Shown: piece after piece, positions 6,132 through 10,959 of the stretch | How the letters are laid out: each line of letters begins with the position of its first letter | Numbering within the stretch: the first letter of the stretch is position 1 | Source: Syntrophomonadaceae bacterium | GTDB lineage: Bacteria; Bacillota; Dethiobacteria; DTU022 | Assembly (NCBI GenBank): GCA_007126465.1 | Contig: SLBE01000081.1 | Coordinates: forward strand, 1-10,959 | DNA length: 10,959 nt | Direction: 5' to 3' | The notes under the pieces: generated by a model | Seen by the model: only the letters and a program-made list of their open reading frames with translations | Told to the model about the DNA's origin: nothing | Database searches by the model: none | Made by a program: the position numbers and the translations under genes

Positions 6132-7880
6132 TTGAGCAAACATTTAAAATCAGTAAAGAGCCTGCTACAGGAAATACCTGGCTGTGCCTTAATCGTCAAT
6201 AAGGAAAATGGCAGGATAGCCTGGTCTAACCATGCGGCAAATACCATGTTTAAGGAATCACTGCCAGGTGATCAAGTTAGCCCGGATGTTAAGATGATTT
6301 TTAATTTAGGCTTAGAAGAACTTAAAGCGCTAACAAAATGGAGCAGGCAAACTATCCGGGGCAAGTCATACGAGGTTAAAGCAATTGATTATGACAGTAA
6401 CTACTGCATTGTGATTGCAGAAGATACGAACATTCAGACGAACTTAAAAATACGGTGCAGCTGCCTGGAGGAAATTGTTAACAATATCAGCGACGGAGTT
6501 ATAATGAGTAACTCTGAGGGAAAGCTGGTCTTGTATAACAGGGCACAGGAAAAAATGGAGAACCTGGAGGCATCCGAGATACTGGGCAAATACATGTGGG
6601 ATGTCTATGGCTACCATAACCCTGAACTGTCTGAACACCGCCAGGTTTATAAAACGCGAAAACCAATTATAAGTTCTTTTAAAGCCCACGCAGTAAAAAA
6701 TGGAACACCTAAATATGTTTCTTACAACACTTATCCATTAATAGTGGACGGTAAAACAACCGGGGTTTATTCCATTAGTAAAAATGAGACTACCTTAAAA
6801 TCGCTGCTCCAGGAAACTATAGAGCTGAAATCAAAACTGTACGAACGCGAAAAAGCTGCTGAAATAGCGGTTGAAAAAAACAATGGAACCAGGTATGAGT
6901 TTTCGGATATTAAAACTGCAAGCCAAGAAATGAAGCAGGTGATAAAAGAAGCCCAGGACATAGCATGGTTAAATAGCAGCGTTCTGGTTGTTGGTGAAAC
7001 CGGCACCGGTAAAGAGCTATTTGCCCAGAGTATTCACAACCACAGCAATGCCAGGGAGTACCCTTTTTTGGCAATTAACTGTGCCGCTATTCCTGAAAAT
7101 TTACTTGAAAGCACACTTTTCGGAACAGCAAAAGGAGCTTTTACCGGGGCTGCCGATCGAGCAGGCCTGATCGAGCAGGCTGGTAAGGGAACCTTGTTCT
7201 TAGATGAAATAACCGCGATGTCATTCACCTTACAGGCTAAGCTGTTAAGAGTAATAGAAGATAAATACGTCAGGCGCGTTGGAGGCAATTCAGCAATTCC
7301 CATTAGCTGCCGCTTTATAAGCGCAACTAATGAAGATCCGCTGGAAGCCATAAAAAAAGGATGTTTTCGACAAGATCTGTTTTACAGGATAAGCGCTGCC
7401 TATATTAATATCCCACCGCTTCGTAACCGACCAGCAGATATCAACTATATAGTCAATTTCTTTGTAAAAAAACATAGCGAGTACTACAAGAAAAATGTAA
7501 ATAGAGTTTCTCCCCAGCTCTTAAATGCTATGTTGATTTATTCTTGGCCGGGGAATGTCAGGGAACTTGAGCATATGATCGAAGCAATGGTGACCAGGGC
7601 TGCCCCCAGCCAGGAAGAGCTGGACTATAAATGCTTAAACTCTTATGCGAAAAACAGCCTGCCGCTCAGCAGCTTTGAAAAAAACCAGTCAACAGGGCAT
7701 TCTCGAAACAATATATCTTTAACAGAGCTCCTAAGAAGTATCGAAAAACAACAAATTACTGAAGCTTTAATTCATAACAACGGAAACGTTTCAAGGGCGG
7801 CGAAAAGCCTGGGTATAATCAGGCAAAGCCTTATCTACAGGATGAAAAAGCTTAATATTAACCTGGAAGAATTGTTATAG
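6132..7880 (+). CDS. Sigma-54-dependent PAS/AAA+/Fis transcriptional activator (RocR-like), probable hut regulator
   Basis: This 582-residue enhancer-binding protein couples ATP hydrolysis to open-complex formation by sigma-54 RNA polymerase. The N-terminus has two PAS-like segments (about 10-95 and 110-215; NNISDGVIMSNSEGKLVLYN, then NTYPLIVDGKTTGVYSISK), joined by a coiled-coil-like linker (about 220-250). The AAA+ domain (about 257-490) has Walker A GETGTGKE (288-295), the sigma-54 contact loop GAFTGA (335-340), Walker B GTLFLDEI (353-360), FRQDLFYRI and WPGNVRELE. A Fis-type helix-turn-helix (about 540-573, NNGNVSRAAKSLGI) binds DNA. The overall plan resembles B. subtilis RocR. It lacks a response-regulator receiver domain, so a small ligand sensed by the PAS region is likely; histidine or urocanate would be logical but is inference. 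The start is TTG at 6132 with GGTGG about 8 nt upstream. It is divergent from the sigma-54 promoter of hutU, its most likely target. Confidence 0.92.
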   Translation: MSKHLKSVKSLLQEIPGCALIVNKENGRIAWSNHAANTMFKESLPGDQVSPDVKMIFNLGLEELKALTKWSRQTIRGKSYEVKAIDYDSNYCIVIAEDTNIQTNLKIRCSCLEEIVNNISDGVIMSNSEGKLVLYNRAQEKMENLEASEILGKYMWDVYGYHNPELSEHRQVYKTRKPIISSFKAHAVKNGTPKYVSYNTYPLIVDGKTTGVYSISKNETTLKSLLQETIELKSKLYEREKAAEIAVEKNNGTRYEFSDIKTASQEMKQVIKEAQDIAWLNSSVLVVGETGTGKELFAQSIHNHSNAREYPFLAINCAAIPENLLESTLFGTAKGAFTGAADRAGLIEQAGKGTLFLDEITAMSFTLQAKLLRVIEDKYVRRVGGNSAIPISCRFISATNEDPLEAIKKGCFRQDLFYRISAAYINIPPLRNRPADINYIVNFFVKKHSEYYKKNVNRVSPQLLNAMLIYSWPGNVRELEHMIEAMVTRAAPSQEELDYKCLNSYAKNSLPLSSFEKNQSTGHSRNNISLTELLRSIEKQQITEALIHNNGNVSRAAKSLGIIRQSLIYRMKKLNINLEELL

Positions 7881-7894
7881 TATAAAATTTATAC
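7880..7894. promoter_or_regulatory. Perfect 15-bp palindrome, probable regulator operator before the amidohydrolase gene
   Basis: GTATAAAATTTATAC is a perfect inverted repeat (7-bp arms, central A). Its first base is the last base of the regulator stop codon, and it ends 21 bp before the amidohydrolase ATG. It is the best copy of the motif seen twice upstream of the regulator. I see no sigma-54 promoter between it and the next gene. Its role could be autoregulation, repression of the amidohydrolase, or enhancer action at a distance. Confidence 0.6.
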
Positions 7895-7915
7895 ACTAAA
7901 AATTTCTCAAGACAA

Positions 7916-8770
7916 ATGGAGGTCAGGGCCCTGCCAGAGTACAGTAATATTCCCACCCGGATATGGGACAGTCATGTGCACTTATTTCCGGAAAAAATGA
8001 TGGGAGCAGTTTACGCTTATTTTGAAAGAAATTACCTCTTTAGTCTGCCCTATACAACCTGCCCGGAAACACTTTTAAACATCTTAATAAAGAGCGGTAC
8101 AGAAAAAGCCTTCATCTTAGTCTATGCGCATAAACCGGGCATTGCCCGCAATCTTAACAACTGGCTTTATAATTTTTGCCTCGAAAATCCCCGTTTGACT
8201 CCTTTTGGGGCGATCCACCCCGGTGATAGCGATCCACTTGCCTTGGCTGAAGAATGCCTGGACCGCTACGGATTCCCCGGCATCAAGTTGCACTGCCTGG
8301 TTCAAAAGCACCCCCCGGATGACAAGAGGTTATTCCCCGTATACAGGGCAATCGAAAAACGTGGAAAAGCAGTAATTATTCACGCCAGCACCTTTCCCCA
8401 GCAGCTTGAAGGCTGCCTGGGTTCGGCCCGAATTAAAAACCTTTTAGAACATTTCCCGAAGCTGAACCTGATTATCCCCCACCTTGGTCTAAATGAACTT
8501 GAGGAGTATAGGATCATGCTTGAAGAATATAAAGGGCTCTATATGGACACATCATTTGTTTTCCAAAACCAGGGTTTCATTCCGCCCCTCGAAGAGATAA
8601 AAAGTGTAATTACCGACTACCCGAACCGTTTTTTTTACGGCAGCGACTTTCCCTTTATCATGGAACCGCCGCAAAACGGGATTGAGCGCATCCTCGAACT
8701 GGGTTTGCCTGACGATATTCTTGACCGCCTGTTCTATAAGAATGCAGAGGAATTTTTGCAGCAGAAATAA
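7916..8770 (+). CDS. Uncharacterised metal-dependent amidohydrolase (COG2159 / Amidohydro_2 type)
   Basis: The product of 284 residues is a predicted TIM-barrel hydrolase or decarboxylase; its substrate is unknown. Motifs in order are WDSHVHLFP (metal ligands H20, H22), GAIHPGD (100-104), FPGIKLHCLVQ (120-130), VIIHAST (H156), LIIPHLG (H189) and FYGSDFP (D244), the standard ligand set of the family. No signal peptide or membrane segment is seen. It starts 35 bp after the regulator stop and follows a copy of the operator, so co-regulation with hut is likely. The start is uncertain. The ATG at 7916 has no good ribosome binding site, whereas GGAGGTC (7918-7924) lies inside the gene at good spacing from an in-frame CTG at 7931. 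A later start would remove the HxH motif. A role with a histidine-pathway intermediate or by-product is speculation. It does not resemble HutG or HutF. Confidence 0.82.
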   Translation: MEVRALPEYSNIPTRIWDSHVHLFPEKMMGAVYAYFERNYLFSLPYTTCPETLLNILIKSGTEKAFILVYAHKPGIARNLNNWLYNFCLENPRLTPFGAIHPGDSDPLALAEECLDRYGFPGIKLHCLVQKHPPDDKRLFPVYRAIEKRGKAVIIHASTFPQQLEGCLGSARIKNLLEHFPKLNLIIPHLGLNELEEYRIMLEEYKGLYMDTSFVFQNQGFIPPLEEIKSVITDYPNRFFYGSDFPFIMEPPQNGIERILELGLPDDILDRLFYKNAEEFLQQK

Positions 8771-8775
8771 TGTAT

Positions 8776-8794
8776 ACTCTTGTTCTTTAAGAGT
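8776..8794. repeat. Small inverted repeat after the amidohydrolase gene
   Basis: ACTCTT and AAGAGT are separated by 7 nt, 5 nt after the amidohydrolase stop. The stem is only 6 bp and no T run follows on the plus strand, so it is at most a weak transcription end or mRNA 3' stabiliser. Confidence 0.25.
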
Positions 8795-8866
8795 GAAATT
8801 GGTCATGGAAGCCCTATAAAAAAAGCCAGGCAGGCACCCCACCGCAGTAGTATAAATATAAGAATA

Positions 8867-8897
8867 AGGTAGCAAGTACCCCGTCCCCCTGCTACCT
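8867..8897 (-). terminator. Hairpin at the 3' end of the GH130 gene, possible terminator
   Basis: AGGTAGCA (8867-8874) pairs perfectly with TGCTACCT (8890-8897) across a 15-nt loop. Read on the minus strand it overlaps the GH130 stop codon and is followed by the T-rich TTATTCTTATATTTAT. The T tract is interrupted, so efficiency is doubtful. It lies between two convergent genes. Confidence 0.45.
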
Positions 8898-10362
8898 AGA
8901 AATAAACAAGCTTACTGAAAAGCTCATCAAGGCTAACAGTGGCAAAGGTTGATGCGTAATCAGCCATTGCATAGGGTATGACCAGTTCGTCGTTATGAAC
9001 GATAGCTCCACAAGTATAAACCACGTTAGGCACGTAGCCCTCGCGCTCCTCTTCATTGGGGCTTAGAAGCGGTTCTTTCGTCCGGCCCAGGACTTTTGTG
9101 GGATCATTTAAATCCAGCAAGGTAGCTCCAAGGCAGTAACGGCGCATCGGTCCCACACCATGCGTCAGCAGCAGCCAGCCTTTTTCTGTTTCAACAGGTG
9201 AGCCACAGTTGCCGATCTGGATGAATTCCCAGGGATACATCGGCTCCTGGATGATCATTGCATCCTGCCAGACATGGATATCGTCAGATATCATAATATA
9301 ATTGTTAACCCCGTCTAACCTGGACATCATTACATATTTATCATTGATTTTTCTCGGGAAAAGAGCCATCCCCTTATTTTGAGCATATTCACCGTTCAGC
9401 GGCATGATCTTGAAGTGATAAAAATCCCTGGTTTCAATTAACTTCGGCAGGATGGTAAAACCGCTATATGCCGTATAGGTGGCATAATATGTTACACTTC
9501 CATCATTATCGACAAAGCGGACAAAGCGGGCATCCTCAATCCCATTGCTTTCAGTATAAGAGATGGGGTATATCACTCGTTCTGAAAGTGCTGTATCCAT
9601 GGAAAACTCTATTTCGTAATGTGAGTTTGCCAGCCAGTTAATATCATTTATTACTTTCTTCTGGACCGAATTTAAATTAGTATTTCTCATGCATTCGGCT
9701 ATACTGGCCTGAAGTTCACCGTATATAAACTTATCTCCCAGCTGATCCATGACCATACCAATGAGGTCTGTCTGAATTTTCATTTCACGAAGTTTCTCTA
9801 TGAAAGCTTTTTTATCATAAACATGTCTTTTCACTGCTTCTGGTATATCTACCAGGTCACCTGTATCCTTGAAATGGAGGTCATTGTTCTTATCAATAAT
9901 CCCGCTTCTGAAAACTATTGATGAAATATGGCCTTCACCTGTGGCCCTAAAACTGACAATTACTCTTTTTCCGCCCTCGATCAGGGCAGTTTGATCGGGA
10001 TCTTCTACAATGGAAGGATTAAAGAACGCGGCAGACTCAATCGAATATTCCATGGTAAAATAAGAACCGATCAATAGCTTCTTTTCCTGGGTAAGTTTTT
10101 CTACATCTACATCCAAACGTTTAATAACATGCCCCACTTGTTCACAGTGTTTTTCAAAAACCCTGGAAATATTTCTGTGCCGCTGGGAAAAGTTGGTTAA
10201 AACCTGGTTCAGGGTAAACCTGGCATCTTCCTCAGTGAGAGCGAGGGCTTTTTCGATAATAACTTTAGCCCTTTCTTCTCGACCAGGCATGAAAAAGCGG
10301 GCTATGACTCTTTTAGCATCAGGATAAAAGCGTATATCTTTGCGAACAACGTTAATAGCCAA
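8896..10362 (-). CDS. GH130-family glycoside phosphorylase/hydrolase (beta-mannoside-type) with N-terminal extension
   Basis: The product of 488 residues is a five-bladed beta-propeller of glycoside hydrolase family 130, whose members phosphorolyse or hydrolyse beta-mannosides. Family motifs are AAFFNPSIVEDPDQ (111-124), VSFRATGEGHISS (136-148), TESNGIEDARF (270-280, with D277 at the usual proton-donor position), ATYTAYSG (294-301), ALFPRKINDKYVMMSRLDG, IGNCGSPVETEKGWLLLTHGVGP split over 383-405, and the C-terminal PYAMADYASTFATV. About 100 N-terminal residues are mostly helical and charged. A helical insertion at about 172-250 separates the first and second propeller motifs, making the protein longer than the 330-390-residue characterised mannosyl-phosphorylases. 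The start is TTG at 10362, with GGAGG 8 nt upstream. It is convergent with the amidohydrolase, with no sugar transporter or glycosyltransferase beside it in the window. Exact substrate and phosphorolytic versus hydrolytic activity cannot be told from this sequence. Confidence 0.85.
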   Translation of the reverse strand: MAINVVRKDIRFYPDAKRVIARFFMPGREERAKVIIEKALALTEEDARFTLNQVLTNFSQRHRNISRVFEKHCEQVGHVIKRLDVDVEKLTQEKKLLIGSYFTMEYSIESAAFFNPSIVEDPDQTALIEGGKRVIVSFRATGEGHISSIVFRSGIIDKNNDLHFKDTGDLVDIPEAVKRHVYDKKAFIEKLREMKIQTDLIGMVMDQLGDKFIYGELQASIAECMRNTNLNSVQKKVINDINWLANSHYEIEFSMDTALSERVIYPISYTESNGIEDARFVRFVDNDGSVTYYATYTAYSGFTILPKLIETRDFYHFKIMPLNGEYAQNKGMALFPRKINDKYVMMSRLDGVNNYIMISDDIHVWQDAMIIQEPMYPWEFIQIGNCGSPVETEKGWLLLTHGVGPMRRYCLGATLLDLNDPTKVLGRTKEPLLSPNEEEREGYVPNVVYTCGAIVHNDELVIPYAMADYASTFATVSLDELFSKLVYF

Positions 10363-10379
10363 AAGACATCCCTCCAGTC

Positions 10380-10396
10380 GAGCCTGATTAGGGCTC
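10380..10396. repeat. Inverted repeat just upstream of the GH130 ribosome binding site
   Basis: GAGCC and GGCTC are separated by 7 nt, directly upstream of the GGAGG of the GH130 gene and inside its predicted leader. It could be a leader hairpin or a repressor operator. The stem is only 5 bp. Confidence 0.3.
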
Positions 10397-10423
10397 CATT
10401 TAGTTCTTTTAGAGCATTTAACT

Positions 10424-10451
10424 CCTATAGTTCCTGAACCCTTGATGTCAG
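10424..10451 (-). promoter_or_regulatory. Candidate sigma-70 promoter for the GH130 gene
   Basis: On the minus strand CTGACA (-35, 5 of 6 consensus) is separated by 16 bp from TATAGG (-10, 4 of 6). The start would fall near 10417, giving a leader of about 55 nt before the TTG at 10362. This is a reasonable but unproven match. Confidence 0.35.
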
Positions 10452-10513
10452 CTCTAATTCTTACTTCTAAATTGCCATAAACCTAAATTCCACGTCAAAG
10501 AAAAAGTTTCCTT

Positions 10514-10543
10514 TTTTTTAGCATTTTTGGTGAGGATTGAAAC
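10514..10543 (+). repeat. Solitary CRISPR-repeat-like 30-mer
   Basis: The 30-nt stretch begins TTTTTTAGC and ends GATTGAAAC. It thus shares both ends and the overall length with type I-B repeats of Clostridia, which begin GTTTTTA and end ATTGAAAC. No second copy occurs at spacer distance on either side and no cas gene is present, so this is not an array. Chance resemblance in an AT-rich stretch is a real alternative. Confidence 0.2.
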
Positions 10544-10577
10544 AGGGGGATAAGTCACTTATTCTTATGACTTAAAT

Positions 10578-10760
10578 ATGCCCTACGAAAAATCATTTGA
10601 TTTGATGGGCAGACATGGCAAGATTAAGCTTGGGATGTCCATGAAAGATGTAGGGCCTGTAATGAAGGATCTTGGCAAAATAACTTTGGGAAATTATGTA
10701 GAAAGGTTGTTATTTGTTTGTTCTATCATACTTAGGGCTTGCTGCGCAAGCCCTAAGTAA
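10578..10760 (+). pseudogene. Possible truncated remnant of an FAD-dependent (phytoene-desaturase-like) oxidoreductase gene
   Basis: The 60-codon frame has no ribosome binding site next to its ATG. Residues 10-45, especially MKDVGPVMKDLGKITLGNY followed by VERL, look like real protein rather than random translation. The pattern recalls the segment before the FAD/NAD(P) oxidoreductase helix GKxTLGEYxxRF of CrtI-like proteins. From about 10707 the frame runs into AT-rich sequence and then directly into the 10729-10759 hairpin, which supplies its last codons. The likeliest reading is a broken internal fragment of a lost gene. A spurious frame is nearly as likely. Confidence 0.25.
10729..10759. 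repeat. Perfect 13-bp hairpin with 5-nt loop
   Basis: TACTTAGGGCTTG pairs without mismatch with CAAGCCCTAAGTA around the loop CTGCG. No run of T follows on either strand, so it is not a canonical rho-independent terminator. It lies about 50 nt downstream of the PIN-domain gene stop on the minus strand. It could be a transcript 3' end structure, a REP-like element or the end of a small mobile element. Confidence 0.6.
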
Positions 10761-10807
10761 GTCTGTTTCAGAGCCATACTCGCTCACAAATGCAGGTTCC
10801 TCCGGCC

Positions 10808-10959
10808 TTATGTGAGCAGCTCCAGTTCAGGGAAGTATCGCTCATAAAATCCCCGGTCCCGGGTTAATAAAAAGCCGGCATGAAACAAGGCGTGTCCACC
10901 AATTAGAAAATCAGGCAGGATATGCTGCCTGCTGACAATGGCATTACTGCATTCCTTGC
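10808..10959 (-). CDS. PIN-domain ribonuclease toxin (VapC-like), C-terminal 49 residues only
   Basis: The minus strand is open from the right edge to a TAA at 10808-10810. The translated end contains ILPDFLIGGHALFHAG, then FLLTRDRGFYERYFPELELL. This matches the C-terminal half of VapC-type PIN domains: the conserved Asp in LPD, an A-rich helix, and the LLTRD strand with another acidic metal ligand. Such toxins cleave RNA and are normally encoded directly after a cognate antitoxin, which would lie outside the window to the right. The N-terminal catalytic Asp cannot be seen. Identification rests on motif recognition over a short stretch. Confidence 0.7.
   Translation of the reverse strand, partial: KECSNAIVSRQHILPDFLIGGHALFHAGFLLTRDRGFYERYFPELELLT

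Larger units (their letters stand above)
10363..10807. other. Gene-poor interval between GH130 and the PIN-domain gene
   Basis: About 445 nt without a convincing complete gene. It holds the candidate GH130 promoter, a T-rich tract and solitary CRISPR-repeat-like element (10514-10543), and a 7-bp inverted repeat TAAGTCA/TGACTTA (about 10551-10574). It also has an unsupported 60-codon frame (10578-10760), a 13-bp perfect hairpin (10729-10759) and a 7-bp GCTCACA/TGTGAGC inverted repeat (10782-10817) overlapping the toxin stop codon. This density of repeats with a possible gene fragment suggests past rearrangement. Confidence 0.4.

Noticed and set aside
7916..8770. Amidohydrolase as HutG/HutF (formiminoglutamate hydrolase or deiminase)
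   Set aside because: Motif order and length fit the COG2159 type, not the arginase-like HutG or the longer HutF. The formimino step is already covered by ftcD and fchA.
8850..8856. Another GTATAAA between the amidohydrolase and GH130 genes as a fourth regulator site
   Set aside because: Only a half-site with no matching right arm, in AT-rich DNA and between convergent genes where an activator site makes little sense.
10514..10620. CRISPR array
   Set aside because: Only one repeat-like unit, no second copy at spacer distance, and no cas genes.

Overview
The window carries most of a histidine-utilisation (hut) operon from what looks like an anaerobic, low-to-moderate G+C Firmicute (Clostridia or Peptococcaceae-like). 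The evidence for this is strong GGAGG-type ribosome binding sites, frequent TTG starts, a RocR-like sigma-54 activator, and a folate-linked route for the formimino group instead of HutG or HutF. The species assignment is inference only.

On the minus strand, reading from about 5.9 kb down to base 1, the order is hutU (urocanate hydratase), hutI (imidazolonepropionase), fchA (formimidoyl-THF cyclodeaminase), ftcD (glutamate formimidoyltransferase) and hutH (histidine ammonia-lyase, cut by the window edge). Together they take histidine to urocanate, imidazolonepropionate and N-formimino-glutamate. The formimino group then passes to THF and becomes methenyl-THF plus ammonia, leaving glutamate. 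Spacings of 16 to 38 nt join hutU-hutI-fchA-ftcD; a 133-nt gap precedes hutH.

A divergent 288-nt intergenic region (5844-6131) holds a near-consensus -24/-12 sigma-54 promoter facing hutU. About 150 bp upstream of its predicted start lies a palindromic activator-type site. The sigma-70 promoter of the divergent gene is also here. That gene (6132-7880) encodes a PAS-PAS-AAA+-Fis sigma-54 activator, the obvious candidate regulator of the operon. A perfect copy of the palindrome recurs just after the regulator stop codon, in front of an uncharacterised COG2159-type amidohydrolase (7916-8770), so this gene may belong to the same regulon.

The right part is apparently unrelated: a convergent GH130-family glycoside phosphorylase/hydrolase (8896-10362, minus), then about 445 nt of gene-poor DNA with a lone CRISPR-repeat-like element, a possible gene remnant and a long perfect hairpin, and finally the C-terminus of a PIN-domain (VapC-like) toxin running off the right edge.

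The most interesting points are the self-contained sigma-54/RocR-like control of hut, the shared operator before the amidohydrolase, and several departures at conserved active-site positions in HutH, HutI and HutU. These departures may mark a distinct clade of the pathway.
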